DNA of 64,000 bases from Lelliottia nimipressuralis (GCF_004402045.1 NZ_SOMG01000030.1:62001-126000), one strand, 5' to 3'; shown: positions 50,401 to 59,835, counted from the stretch's first letter. The notes: generated by a model not told the origin, from the letters alone. Program-made: numbers and translations.

Positions 50401-50778
50401 AAAAGGCAATTGTTATTTTCAGCCATGTATAGACTAGCCTCGTTCATCATGGGGGCATACTAAAAAAAGGTACTAACATGAACCACAAATCCTTTTGGGT
50501 AAGGTAGTTTTTGAACGACAGGTGACGAGAAAAACGTTCTAGCACACTATAAATTAGTGTCTATAATAATTGAAAAATTGTTGTAGGTTTGGCTCGGAAT
50601 TCAAATTGGACAAACTTTTCCTGCCAGAGAGTCGAGTTTAATCGTCAGCTGGTATTACACATAAGCATATGCTGAATGCCTGTAATGATACGAATTTGTT
50701 CCTGCCCTACCAATCTTATGGTCTTTACTTTTGAGTCATATATGAGTATAACGGAGATACCTACTAATAGGAGTCCTT
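50401..50778 (+). other. Non-coding AT-rich stretch after the lysis genes
   Basis: 378 bases without a convincing gene; only peptides of fewer than 15 codons (for example one starting at 50479) are open. Base composition changes here from phage-average to AT-rich, marking the start of the accessory segment. It should contain the promoter of the following 81-residue gene. Confidence 0.5.
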
Positions 50779-51024
50779 ATGAGTAATAGTGAAGATCTTA
50801 AAAAAATTAGGGCGATTGCAGAAGCCATCGTTGAGCATAATAAAGGCGTTTTCCCGCCAACATCTCAAGTTGATAGTATTATTGAGCGAGTTCGTAAAGG
50901 CGGAGATGAGGCTCTGCTTAAATTAGATTTATCATTGATTCTCGTAAATTATGCTAGCGATGTGATTAAGGTTCAGTCCACCAGTACCGAATCGATTATT
51001 AAATCGATTAAAGAAAAGTTTTAG
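50779..51024 (+). CDS. Unknown AT-rich accessory protein (81 aa)
   Basis: 81 residues, soluble, two predicted helices with charged and Ile/Leu-rich repeats (LKKIRAIAEAIVEHNKG, IIKSIKEKF), no membrane segment and no recognised motif. TAGGAG precedes the ATG. It stands alone with its own downstream hairpin between the lysis genes and cos, the usual place for late-region 'moron' genes. Confidence 0.6.
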   Translation: MSNSEDLKKIRAIAEAIVEHNKGVFPPTSQVDSIIERVRKGGDEALLKLDLSLILVNYASDVIKVQSTSTESIIKSIKEKF

Positions 51025-51110
51025 TTTAGGGGTTGCATAGGCTAACGTTGCAAATGATATTTGTTTGAGAGACATATTCATAAAATCCGGCTGGTTGCGA
51101 CACAATTCAA

Positions 51111-51139
51111 GCCACTAGCATTAGTTGGTGGCTTTTTTT
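51111..51139 (+). terminator. Terminator after the 81-residue gene
   Basis: Stem GCCAC/GTGGC (extended by CTA/TTGG pairing) followed by a seven-T run. Confidence 0.8.
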
Positions 51140-51470
51140 ATTGCTACCACGATGGGCGGGTCATCGCCCTCTAAGTGTCTCGCGCGACGAATTAAGATAC
51201 TTATAATGTCTGACATCTAATAATATCGCTAACGTCTTAGAAAATAATACGAACAAAGACAAGATGTCATGAGGCAAACTTAAGCTGGTAAGCGACTTCG
51301 TTGTATTGAAGACAGTACTTATAGAAAGAGTGTTATGACTGAATAAAGTCAGTCTACAAGGCTGATCGCTAAATATAATTTCTTGACCGCCAGACTAAGA
51401 AAAATATCATTTCACATACAACGTCTGGCGGGGGAATCGTATAATAAAAATTCAATCGCTGAGCTTTATT
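51140..51470. other. Non-coding AT-rich region with inverted repeat
   Basis: About 330 bases with no gene I can support. It holds a perfect nine-base inverted repeat CCGCCAGAC (51387-51395) / GTCTGGCGG (51423-51431) with a 27-base loop, which may end the minus-strand gene to its right, and a smaller TGACT/AGTCA repeat near 51335. Confidence 0.45.
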
Positions 51471-51911
51471 TTAATAGGAAATTCTTCCTTTGACTGAAAG
51501 CTTTTTGATTACAGCATCTAAAACATCTAGGAATATATCCTGGGAGTTGTATTCAAATCTCTTGTTTTGATCGATCTCTTCAAAATACACGAAGCCGGAT
51601 CTATCTAAGAATAGGGTTAAGATTTCTTTTTCTTCAGATGCGTCAATCTCCTTAGCAACGATTTTGAAACATGGATTACCATTGGTTACTTTCAAACTAT
51701 GATGAAATTCAATGAAACACTCGAAGATTGGTATGTTGAGTAATAGATTGCCACTGGTATTAACATGATAGTTAAAAGCATCTTTATTAAAATCACTTTC
51801 ATCGAATCCATTTATTATTGCTGCTTTAAAAGTGTCTAATTTAATTTTTAAGTCTTCATTATATTGTACGCATCTGGCCAATTTATAAACGTCCAAGTAC
51901 TTTTCGTTCAT
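51471..51911 (-). CDS. Unknown AT-rich accessory protein (146 aa), reverse strand
   Basis: 146 residues, acidic, from the ATG at 51911 with an AAGGAG ribosome-binding site seven bases upstream; an ATG 12 codons earlier lacks one. It is the only minus-strand gene in the late region, so it can be expressed from its own promoter in the lysogen. Composition is AT-rich like the 81-residue gene. The sequence (for example ILTLFLDRSGFVYFEEID) suggests a small alpha/beta protein; no family recognised. Confidence 0.65.
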   Translation of the reverse strand: MNEKYLDVYKLARCVQYNEDLKIKLDTFKAAIINGFDESDFNKDAFNYHVNTSGNLLLNIPIFECFIEFHHSLKVTNGNPCFKIVAKEIDASEEKEILTLFLDRSGFVYFEEIDQNKRFEYNSQDIFLDVLDAVIKKLSVKGRISY

Positions 51912-52311
51912 AATCTTCTCCTTTGAGTAAACGTTAATGATAATCAAATTTTATGTCTATGAGAAAGGCTTTCTTCAAAAAAATCAATCATATTTGATGA
52001 GATGATGTGTAGATCAATATTCATCGTGCCCCGTAGGCACCCGCCTATGCCATTTCATCGCGGGTAGGCATAGTAATAACGACTCAGCAGCTTCGCCATG
52101 CAGCATCGTTGGGCATACTTTCTCCTAACATCTACTGCTAAACATTTTATGATGGGTCCTCCCGGAAGGGGGGCTTGCCACGGGGCGGCGCGCTCGCGGG
52201 AAACGGCTAGTTTTTAGGATCCAGGGTCATCATCATCATGTGCGCAGGTCTTTGATTTAATTAGAGGCCATTTTCGCAAGATGTCGAATCGTTCAAAAAG
52301 TGTTCACCATC
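51912..52311. other. Intergenic region containing cos
   Basis: 400 bases without a gene. The left part is AT-rich and should carry the promoter of the minus-strand accessory gene; the right part becomes GC-rich and contains the cos site, as expected just before terminase genes. Confidence 0.6.
52176..52204 (+). other. cos packaging site (cosN)
   Basis: GGGCGGCGCGCT at 52183-52194, followed by CGCGGG, corresponds to the lambda cohesive-end sequence GGGCGGCGACCT-CGCGGG with two changes. The position about 110 bases before the terminase small-subunit gene is the same as in lambda. The 12-base overhang is inferred from this match. Confidence 0.75.
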
Positions 52312-52800
52312 ATGGACCAGGAAATTGCCACTTTAAAACTCAATATAAACCAGCTGGCAGGGATAACCGGCGTACACCGGCAGACGGTTGCCGCGAGACT
52401 GAAAAATGTTGAACCTGCTCAAGGCAGCAACAGCAAGTTAAAGCTCTATCTGGTGACCGACATTCTGACCGAACTGATGATCCCTACCGTTTCGGCCAAC
52501 ATCGATGATATGCCCCCCTCTGACAGGCTGTCCCACTGGAAAGCAGAGAATGAGAGGCTGAAGTTCGAACAGGATACGGGGCAGTTAATACCTGCAGATG
52601 AAGTGGCGCGAGAATTCTCATTGATGGCGAAAGCCGTCGTCATGGTACTTGAAACCCTCCCGGATGTGCTCGAGCGCGACTGTGCTTTAACGCCTGCAGC
52701 GGTTGTTCGTGTGCAAAGCGTTATCGATGATCTGCGCGACCAGATGGCGGAGAGGGTGCAGGACGCTGAAAAAGAGGAGGAAGAGCCAGAGGAGGACTGA
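52312..52800 (+). CDS. Terminase small subunit (DUF1441, Nu1-like)
   Basis: 162 residues. The N-terminal winged helix INQLAGITGVHRQTVAARL matches DUF1441 terminase small subunits, functional equivalents of lambda Nu1, which bind cosB and position the large subunit. A coiled segment in the middle and a very acidic C-terminus follow. The ATG at 52312 is chosen, although a GTG at 52300 is in frame and neither has a strong ribosome-binding site. The stop overlaps the large-subunit start. Confidence 0.85.
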   Translation: MDQEIATLKLNINQLAGITGVHRQTVAARLKNVEPAQGSNSKLKLYLVTDILTELMIPTVSANIDDMPPSDRLSHWKAENERLKFEQDTGQLIPADEVAREFSLMAKAVVMVLETLPDVLERDCALTPAAVVRVQSVIDDLRDQMAERVQDAEKEEEEPEED

Positions 52801-54902
52801 TGGCAAAGCGGGCATCCGCCAGGGACATCCGCCGCGATGTTTCCGGTATTTTACGAGCCCCGCGTCGTATGCCGGTGGCCGATGCGGTCAGTACTTATAT
52901 GCGCGTGCCAATGGGGGCCGGAAATTCCGTTCCATGGGATCCGGATCTTGCACCTTATGTGATAGAGCCGATGAACTGCCTGGCATCGCGTGAATACGAT
53001 GCAGTGGTATTTGTGGGCCCGGCGCGAACGGGTAAAACCATCGGGCTGATTGACGGCTGGATTGTTTATAACATTGTCTGCGATCCAGCAGATATGCTTG
53101 TGATTCAGGTATCCGAGGAAAAAGCGCGCGAGCATTCCAAAAAACGCCTGGACCGTACTTTTCGCTGTAGCCCTGAAGTTAAAACCCGGCTAAGCCCAAG
53201 ACGTAACGATAACAACGTCTACGACCGTACATTCCGCGCCGGTAACTATCTGAAGCTTGGCTGGCCATCCGTCAATATCATGTCGTCCTCGGACTATAAG
53301 AGTGTGGCGCTGACGGATTATGACCGCTTTCCGGAAGATATCGACGGGGAGGGTGATGCTTTTTCACTGGCATCGAAGCGTACCACGACATTCATGTCCT
53401 CCGGGATGACGCTGGTTGAAAGCTCGCCCGGGAGGGATATCAGAGACACAAAATGGCGGCGCTCCACGCCCCATGAAGCCCCTCCGACCACCGGAATTTT
53501 ATCGCTCTATAACCGTGGTGACCGCCGTCGTCTGTACTGGCCATGCCCGCATTGCGGCGAATATTTCCAGCCGGAAATGGACAATATGACCGGGTACCGC
53601 GACAGCAGCGATCCTGTGCTTGCAAGCGAAGCGGCTTTTCTACAGTGCCCGGCCTGTAAAGGCAGGATCACACCGGACATGAAGCGTGCGCTTAACATGA
53701 AATGTGTCTGGCTCCGGGACGGGCAAACCATCGACAGGAAAGGCCAGGTTAGCGGTGATGGCCGTCGTTCCCGTATTGCCTCCTTCTGGATGGAAGGTCC
53801 GGCAGCTGCTTACCAGACCTGGGCGCAGCTTATTTATAAGTTCCTGACCGCCGAGCAGGAATATGAATCCACGCGCAGCGAAGAAACCCTGAAGACGGTG
53901 ATCAACACCGATTTCGGCAGGCCCTATTTGCCGCGGGCCAGCATGGAGCAGCGTAAAAGTGAATTGCTCGAGCAGCGTGCCGAAGAAGTCCCAAAACGTT
54001 CGGTACCGGACGGCGTGCAGTTTCTCACTGCGACCGTGGACGTGCAGGCCGGGCGCAACCGGCGCTTTGTTGTGCAGATTACGGGTTATGGAAGTATGGG
54101 TGAGCGCTGGATAGTTGACCGTTACAACATCCGGCATTCGCTGCGCTGCGACGGCAACGGGGAAAGCATTCAGGTGGACCCGGCGAGCTATCCGGAGGAC
54201 TGGGATCTTTTACTCACCGACGTCTTTGATAAAACGTGGCCACTCGCAACTGACCCGTCAAAGGGCATGCGGCTGATGTCGATGGCCGTGGACTCAGGGG
54301 GCGAAGATGGTGTGACGGATAATGCCTACAAGTTCTGGCGCAGATGTCGCCGTGAGGGGCTGGGTAAGCGTATCTATCTCTTCAAGGGGGACAGCGTCAG
54401 GCGTAGCAAACTTATCCAGCGAACGTTCCCCGACAACACGGGCAGATCAACGCGCCGCGCACAGGCGACGGGTGATGTGCCTCTTTATCTTCTCCAGACC
54501 GATGCCCTTAAAGACCGGGTGAATAATGCGCTGTGGCGTGATTCACCCGGCCCTGGCTATGTGCATTTCCCCGCCTGGCTGGGCAGCTGGTTCTATGACG
54601 AACTGACGTATGAGGAACGCTCTAATGAAGGGAAATGGAGTAAGCCCGGCCGGGGTGCAAACGAAGCATTTGACCTGCTCGTTTATGCCGACGCGCTCGC
54701 CATACTTAGTGGTTACGAAAAAATCAAATGGCCGTCTGCTCCTGAGTGGGCACGGCGGGAAACGTGGATCGAGGATACGCAGACGGAAGCTGGCGAAATG
54801 CCATCCCCGCCGCCTGCGCCGAAATCTAAATCAAAACCAAAACGTGAGAAGCCCGTAACCGAGCAGGCTAATCCGTGGTCTTCGTCAGGAGGTTGGGTGT
54901 GA
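52800..54902 (+). CDS. Terminase large subunit (GpA family)
   Basis: 700-residue packaging ATPase and cos nuclease. Walker A GPARTGKT at residues 73-80, a DYDRFPEDIDGEGD Walker-B/nuclease-like acidic segment near 180, and a zinc-like CPHCGEYF/CPACKG pair near 255-285 typical of GpA. It cuts cos and drives DNA into proheads. Start overlaps the previous stop (TGATG), stop overlaps the gpW start (GTGA). Confidence 0.95.
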   Translation: MAKRASARDIRRDVSGILRAPRRMPVADAVSTYMRVPMGAGNSVPWDPDLAPYVIEPMNCLASREYDAVVFVGPARTGKTIGLIDGWIVYNIVCDPADMLVIQVSEEKAREHSKKRLDRTFRCSPEVKTRLSPRRNDNNVYDRTFRAGNYLKLGWPSVNIMSSSDYKSVALTDYDRFPEDIDGEGDAFSLASKRTTTFMSSGMTLVESSPGRDIRDTKWRRSTPHEAPPTTGILSLYNRGDRRRLYWPCPHCGEYFQPEMDNMTGYRDSSDPVLASEAAFLQCPACKGRITPDMKRALNMKCVWLRDGQTIDRKGQVSGDGRRSRIASFWMEGPAAAYQTWAQLIYKFLTAEQEYESTRSEETLKTVINTDFGRPYLPRASMEQRKSELLEQRAEEVPKRSVPDGVQFLTATVDVQAGRNRRFVVQITGYGSMGERWIVDRYNIRHSLRCDGNGESIQVDPASYPEDWDLLLTDVFDKTWPLATDPSKGMRLMSMAVDSGGEDGVTDNAYKFWRRCRREGLGKRIYLFKGDSVRRSKLIQRTFPDNTGRSTRRAQATGDVPLYLLQTDALKDRVNNALWRDSPGPGYVHFPAWLGSWFYDELTYEERSNEGKWSKPGRGANEAFDLLVYADALAILSGYEKIKWPSAPEWARRETWIEDTQTEAGEMPSPPPAPKSKSKPKREKPVTEQANPWSSSGGWV

Positions 54903-55114
54903 ATCCAGCAGATATTCAAAACATGATCGACCGCTACGCTGCAGCCGAGCTGTCTGTTCTGGAGGGGAAATCAATCACTTTCAACGGGCAGCAGATGACG
55001 CTCGAAAACCTGTCGGAAATCAGAAAAGGCCGTCAGGAATGGGAGCGACGACTGGCAACGCTCAATAACAAACGCCGCGGGCGACCCGGCTACAGGCTGG
55101 CGAGGTTTGGATGA
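54899..55114 (+). CDS. gpW-type head-tail connector
   Basis: 71 residues from a GTG at 54899 overlapping the terminase stop. Two helices plus RKGRQEWERRLATLNNKRRGRPG match lambda gpW, which closes the portal after packaging and is needed before FII and tail joining. Four bases overlap the portal gene. Confidence 0.87.
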   Translation: MNPADIQNMIDRYAAAELSVLEGKSITFNGQQMTLENLSEIRKGRQEWERRLATLNNKRRGRPGYRLARFG

Positions 55115-56610
55115 GTTTTTTAGATGATGCGATTGGCCTGTTTTCACCAGGCTGGAAAGCCTCACGCCTGCGTGCCCGCGCGGTTATTAAGGCGTATGAG
55201 GCGGTAAAGCAAACGCGTACCCACAAAGCCCAGAAGGAAAATCGTTCAGCCGATCAGCTCAGCCAGATGGGGGCGGTTTCACTGAGGCAGCAGGCACGCT
55301 GGCTGGACAACAACCACGATCTGGTGATTGGCGTTTTCGACAAGCTGGAAGAAAGGGTGGTGGGTGCGAAGGGCATCATAGTTGAACCGCATCCGATGCT
55401 GAGTAACGGGAAGATAGCTAAAAAGCTGGCCACTGATATCCGCAGAAAGTGGGGCGAATGGTCCGTAAGACCCGATGTCACAACCCAGTTTACCCGTCCC
55501 ATGCTGGAGCGGCTGATGCTGCGAACGTGGCTCCGGGACGGTGAGGTATTTGCTCAGCTGGTTCGCGGTACCGGAAATGGTCTTCAGCCGGTTGCTGGCG
55601 TGCCGTTCTGGCTGGAAGCGCTGGAGCCGGACTTCGTGCCGATGAACAGCGATGCCGCCACCCAGCTCAATCAGGGCGTTTTTGTCGATAACTGGGGGTG
55701 CCCGAAAAAATATCAGGTCTATAAAAGCCTGCCAGTATCCGGGCGTCAGTTCGATACCAAAGAGATAGATGCAGAAAACATGCTTCATCTCAAATTCACT
55801 CGACGCCTGCACCAGACCCGCGGAACGTCTCTTTTATCAGGTGTTCTGATGCGTCTGAGCGCGCTGAAAGAGTACGAAGATTCGGAGCTTACCGCTGCCA
55901 GAATTGCTGCCGCACTCGGCATGTATATCAAAAAAGGCGACGGACAGAGCTTCGAGTCTGATTCCAGCAGCGATGACCGCGAGCTGATGATTCAGCCCGG
56001 TATGCTCTATGACGAGCTGCAGGCCGGGGAAGAAATCGGGATGATTAAATCCGATCGCCCGAACCCTAACCTCGAGTCGTTTCGTAACGGACAGCTGCGT
56101 GCCGTGTCCGCAGGCAGTCGCCTCAGCTTTTCCAGCACATCCAGAAACTACAACGGAACGTACAGTGCCCAGCGGCAGGAGCTTGTCGAGTCAACCGACG
56201 GATATCTGATTCTTCAGGACTGGTTCATCGGTTCAGTGACCCGGCCCATGTACCGGGCCTGGCTGAAGATGGCTATTGCTGCCGGAGAAATCAAGTTGCC
56301 GAGAGGCATCGATATGGACTCGCTTTATAACGCGGTTTATTCGGGGCCCGTTATGCCGTGGATTGATCCCGTTAAAGAAGCGAATGCCTGGAAAACGCAG
56401 ATCCGCGGCGGTGCTGCTACTGAATCCGACTGGATACGTGCCAGCGGTCGCAACCCGGATGATGTTAAGTCACGCCGTAAAGCGGAGGTTGACGAGAACC
56501 GTGAACAGGGCCTGGTGTTTGACACCGACCCCGCCAATGATAAAGGAGGCACCAGTGCCGAAGCCAAAGAACCGGGCGCGCCACCGTCCGAAAGCCAGCG
56601 CAAAAAGTAA
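55111..56610 (+). CDS. Portal protein (lambda B family)
   Basis: 499-residue portal that forms the dodecameric DNA channel at one capsid vertex. The lambda-family pattern VIGVFDKLEERVVGAKGI, the tryptophan-rich WLRDGEVFAQLVRG and FSSTSRNYNGTYSAQRQE are present. Its 3' end overlaps the protease-capsid gene by 56 bases in another frame. Confidence 0.95.
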   Translation: MSFLDDAIGLFSPGWKASRLRARAVIKAYEAVKQTRTHKAQKENRSADQLSQMGAVSLRQQARWLDNNHDLVIGVFDKLEERVVGAKGIIVEPHPMLSNGKIAKKLATDIRRKWGEWSVRPDVTTQFTRPMLERLMLRTWLRDGEVFAQLVRGTGNGLQPVAGVPFWLEALEPDFVPMNSDAATQLNQGVFVDNWGCPKKYQVYKSLPVSGRQFDTKEIDAENMLHLKFTRRLHQTRGTSLLSGVLMRLSALKEYEDSELTAARIAAALGMYIKKGDGQSFESDSSSDDRELMIQPGMLYDELQAGEEIGMIKSDRPNPNLESFRNGQLRAVSAGSRLSFSSTSRNYNGTYSAQRQELVESTDGYLILQDWFIGSVTRPMYRAWLKMAIAAGEIKLPRGIDMDSLYNAVYSGPVMPWIDPVKEANAWKTQIRGGAATESDWIRASGRNPDDVKSRRKAEVDENREQGLVFDTDPANDKGGTSAEAKEPGAPPSESQRKK

Positions 56611-58570
56611 TTCGTGGTTCCGCATGCAGGCCAGCAATAACAGCGAAGCCGACATTTTTATTTATGACGAAATCGGGTACTGGGGCGTAACGGCGAAACA
56701 GTTCGTCAATGATCTCCGGGCACTTGGGGACGTCACCCACATCAACCTTTATATCAACTCGCCCGGTGGTGATGTCTTCGACGGTATTGCTATTTATAAC
56801 GCGCTGAAGCATCACGGCGCGGCGATTACCGTGCATATCGACGGTCTGGCGGCCTCCATGGCCTCGGTGATTGCGATGGTAGGCAATCCGGTCATCATGC
56901 CTGAAAACACGATGATGATGATCCATAAGCCCTGGGGGTTTGCTGGTGGTGACGCGAGCGATATGCGCGACTATGCGGATCTTCTCGACAAGGTTGAATC
57001 CGTTCTTATCCCGGCTTATGCGCAGAAAACCGGAAAATCCACCGAAGAAATTGCGGCAATGCTGGAGGACGAAACCTGGATGAACGGCAGCGAGTGCCTT
57101 GAACTGGGTTTTGCCGACCAGGTGACACCATCCCTTCAGGCTATGGCCTGTATTCATTCAAAACGTATTGAGGAATTTGAAAAAATGCCAAAAAGCATTC
57201 GCAACATGATCACCCCGCCGCGCAACACTACCCCGCGTGACCCGGTTATTACCCAGCCTCAGGCACCGCAGGCAAAAACAGACCCGGCACCGGATGAAAA
57301 TGCGATCCGCGCGCAGGTGTTGGCTGAGCAGAAAGCCCGTGTTAACGCTATCGGCGATCTCTTTGCCATGTTCGGCAATAAGCACATGGATCTGCAGAAT
57401 CAGTGTGTGGCCGACCCTGATTGTTCCGTCGATAAGGCGAAAGATTTGCTGCTGGCAGAACTCGGTAAAACGGCCACGCCGTCCAATAAAACCACCCAGC
57501 CGCATATTCATGCGGGCAATGGTAACTTCGTCGCGGATGGTATTCGCCAGGCACTGATGGCGCGTGCCGGGTTCGAAGGTCAGGAGCGGGATAACGTTTA
57601 TAACGGTATGACGCTGCGCGAGTATGCGCGTATGGCCCTGACTGAAAAAGGTATCGGCGTGGCCAGCTACAACCCGATGCAGATGGTTGGCCTGGCGCTG
57701 ACCCACAGCACCTCTGACTTTGGCAACATTCTGCTTGATGTTGCGAACAAAGCGCTGATTCAGGGCTGGGACGAGGCGCAGGAAACCTTCGAGCAGTGGA
57801 CCAAAAAAGGCCAGCTGTCGGACTTCAAAACGGCGCATCGTGTCGGTATGGGTGGTTTCCCTTCTCTGCGACAGGTTCGCGAAGGGGCTGAGTACAAGTA
57901 CATCACTACCAGTGACAAAGGCGAAACCATCGCGCTTGCCACGTATGGTGAAATCTTCTCAGTAACCCGCCAGGCGATCATCAACGACGATCTGAACCAG
58001 CTTACCGACGTACTGATGAAGATGGGGCGCGCGGCGAAAGCAACGATTGGCGATCTGGTTTACGCCATTCTGACCAAAAACCCGAAACTCTCAGACGGAA
58101 AGGCGCTGTTCCATGCCGATCACAAGAACCTGAGCGCGGGCGCAATTTCTGTGGCCAGCCTGGACGAATCGCGCAAGCTGATGCGTCTGCAGAAGGAGGG
58201 GGAGCGAACCCTGAATATCCGTCCGGCCTACATGCTGGTGCCCGTCGCCCTGGAAACTCTGGCAAATCAGACCATCAAGTCGGCCAGTGTTAAAGGTGCA
58301 GACATCAATGCCGGGATCGTTAACCCTATCCAGAACTTTGCAGAGGTCATTGCCGAACCACGCCTGGATGAAGCTGATGCGAAAGCCTGGTATCTGGCTG
58401 CCGCGAAGGGCACCGACACCATTGAGGTCGCTTATCTCAACGGCGTCGACACGCCATACATCGATCAGCAGGAAGGCTTCACCACTGATGGTATCGCCAC
58501 GAAAGTGCGTATTGATGCTGGCGTGGCGCCGCTGGACTATCGCGGCATGACCAAATCCTCTGGTCAGTAA
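56555..58570 (+). CDS. ClpP-like prohead protease fused to major capsid protein
   Basis: 671 residues. Residues 25-215 form a ClpP/S14-type protease with oxyanion INSPGGDVFDG, nucleophile Ser101 in GLAASMAS and His124 in MMIHKPWG. A Pro-rich linker (about 220-255) and scaffold-like helices lead to a C-terminal major capsid domain (about 330-671). The protease should release itself and mature the shell. Start is a GTG at 56555 supported by AAAGGAGG five bases upstream and inside portal; an ATG at 56537 is possible. Other lambda-like phages encode these functions separately. Confidence 0.9.
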   Translation: MPKPKNRARHRPKASAKSNSWFRMQASNNSEADIFIYDEIGYWGVTAKQFVNDLRALGDVTHINLYINSPGGDVFDGIAIYNALKHHGAAITVHIDGLAASMASVIAMVGNPVIMPENTMMMIHKPWGFAGGDASDMRDYADLLDKVESVLIPAYAQKTGKSTEEIAAMLEDETWMNGSECLELGFADQVTPSLQAMACIHSKRIEEFEKMPKSIRNMITPPRNTTPRDPVITQPQAPQAKTDPAPDENAIRAQVLAEQKARVNAIGDLFAMFGNKHMDLQNQCVADPDCSVDKAKDLLLAELGKTATPSNKTTQPHIHAGNGNFVADGIRQALMARAGFEGQERDNVYNGMTLREYARMALTEKGIGVASYNPMQMVGLALTHSTSDFGNILLDVANKALIQGWDEAQETFEQWTKKGQLSDFKTAHRVGMGGFPSLRQVREGAEYKYITTSDKGETIALATYGEIFSVTRQAIINDDLNQLTDVLMKMGRAAKATIGDLVYAILTKNPKLSDGKALFHADHKNLSAGAISVASLDESRKLMRLQKEGERTLNIRPAYMLVPVALETLANQTIKSASVKGADINAGIVNPIQNFAEVIAEPRLDEADAKAWYLAAAKGTDTIEVAYLNGVDTPYIDQQEGFTTDGIATKVRIDAGVAPLDYRGMTKSSGQ

Positions 58571-58592
58571 AAAACAGTCCTGACAAACAGAC

Positions 58593-58611
58593 GCCCGTAA
58601 GGGCTTTTTTT
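58593..58611 (+). terminator. Weak hairpin after the capsid gene
   Basis: Four-base-pair stem GCCC/GGGC with a GTAA loop and a seven-T run. It may reduce transcription of the tail genes relative to capsid. Confidence 0.45.
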
Positions 58612-58652
58612 ATACCTGAAACCAGCCCCGCAAGGGGCTGAATGGAGAAGTT

Positions 58653-58979
58653 ATGGCTAAGAACTATGCGCAGGACGGGAAAACGATCCCTCTGGTAAAC
58701 AGTGGTGCAACCGATGTTCACAGCGGCGATCCGGTTGTTGTTGGAAAACTTATCGCGGTTGCAATTACCGATATCCCGGCTGGCGATACCGGGGACGGTT
58801 TTACTGAGGGTGTTTTCCTCCTGCCAAAAGTTACCGCAGATGCGGTTACTGCCGGGGCGCAGGTGTATCTGAAGGACGGCAAAATCACGATCGAAGAAAC
58901 GGACGCCGTTGCCGCGGGCATCGCCTGGGAAGATGCAGGGGCAAACACCACCGTTGTTGAAGTTAAGATCAATGCCTAA
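58653..58979 (+). CDS. DUF2190 capsid decoration-like protein
   Basis: 108 residues, beta-rich and acidic, starting MAKNYAQDGKTIPLVNSG with the typical DUF2190 run (HSGDPVVVGKLIAVAITDI). Members follow the capsid gene and are thought to cement or decorate the head, in the position of lambda D. The stop overlaps the next start. Confidence 0.82.
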   Translation: MAKNYAQDGKTIPLVNSGATDVHSGDPVVVGKLIAVAITDIPAGDTGDGFTEGVFLLPKVTADAVTAGAQVYLKDGKITIEETDAVAAGIAWEDAGANTTVVEVKINA

Positions 58980-59247
58980 CCCCTTTGACCGGATGGCGGC
59001 GCGCATGGACGCGGCCACCATAAAAAAGATGGGAAAGACAGCGATCATAAATGGCAGCAGCTATGACGTTGTTCCCGCCGAGCAGCTCGAGGAAATGGGG
59101 CCATTGTCGGGAACGGGTACTTCGCTGGTGGTTTTCTCTGAGCTTTACCAGCCATGCCGAAACGACAGTGTCGATTACGACGGTAAGAACCTGACCGTTA
59201 CCCGCTATGACATGTTCAACGGAAAACCCCGCATCCATCTCGAATGA
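58972..59247 (+). CDS. Head-tail joining protein (FII-like)
   Basis: 91 residues from the ATG at 58972, starting MPNPFDRMAARMDAATI. Length, position after the decoration gene and beta-rich second half match Gifsy-2/lambda FII-like head completion proteins that join head and tail. The overlapping start suggests translational coupling. Confidence 0.75.
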   Translation: MPNPFDRMAARMDAATIKKMGKTAIINGSSYDVVPAEQLEEMGPLSGTGTSLVVFSELYQPCRNDSVDYDGKNLTVTRYDMFNGKPRIHLE

Positions 59248-59256
59248 GGAGGCGCT

Positions 59257-59835
59257 ATGTCTGTGAAAGGACTGGAAAGGGCTATTCAGAACCTGAACAG
59301 CCTCAGCCGGTTAATCGTTCCTGAGGCAACCGCAAAAGCACTTAACCGGGTGGCCAGCAGAACGATAAGCCAGGGGAGCAAAGCTGTAGCGAAAGAAGCA
59401 ACAGTTGATGATAACCGGAAAAAGGGGCTTCCGGTTCGTCTGGTCCGCCAGCGTTCACGTCTGCGCAAGGCCCGTCACGATCGCCCGGTCGCGTCGATAA
59501 AAATCAACCGCGGTAATCTTCCTGCGATAAAGCTCGGCACGGCGCGCGTCCGGCTCTCGCGTAAAAAAGGGGCCAGAAACGGAGCGGGCAGCGTCCTTAA
59601 AATCGGGCCCTATACCTTTCGTAACGCTTTTATCCAACAGCTTTCGAACGGGCGCTGGCAGGTCATGCGGCGCGTAGGTCAGGCCCGTTATCCGATTGAT
59701 GTGGTAAAAGTTCCTCTTGAGACACCGCTCACCGTGGCCTTCACCGCTATTTCAAAGCGCCTAATTGAAAGCGATATGCCCAAAGAACTTTCCGCAGCCC
59801 TGAAAAACCAACTGAGGATCCACCTGAAGCGATGA
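59257..59835 (+). CDS. Tail completion protein Z
   Basis: 192 residues, highly basic, matching the lambda minor tail protein Z family (AKALNRVASRTISQGSKAVAKE, then TFRNAFIQQLSNGRWQV). It acts in tail maturation and DNA positioning in the tail tube. The stop overlaps the gpU start by four bases. Confidence 0.87.
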   Translation: MSVKGLERAIQNLNSLSRLIVPEATAKALNRVASRTISQGSKAVAKEATVDDNRKKGLPVRLVRQRSRLRKARHDRPVASIKINRGNLPAIKLGTARVRLSRKKGARNGAGSVLKIGPYTFRNAFIQQLSNGRWQVMRRVGQARYPIDVVKVPLETPLTVAFTAISKRLIESDMPKELSAALKNQLRIHLKR

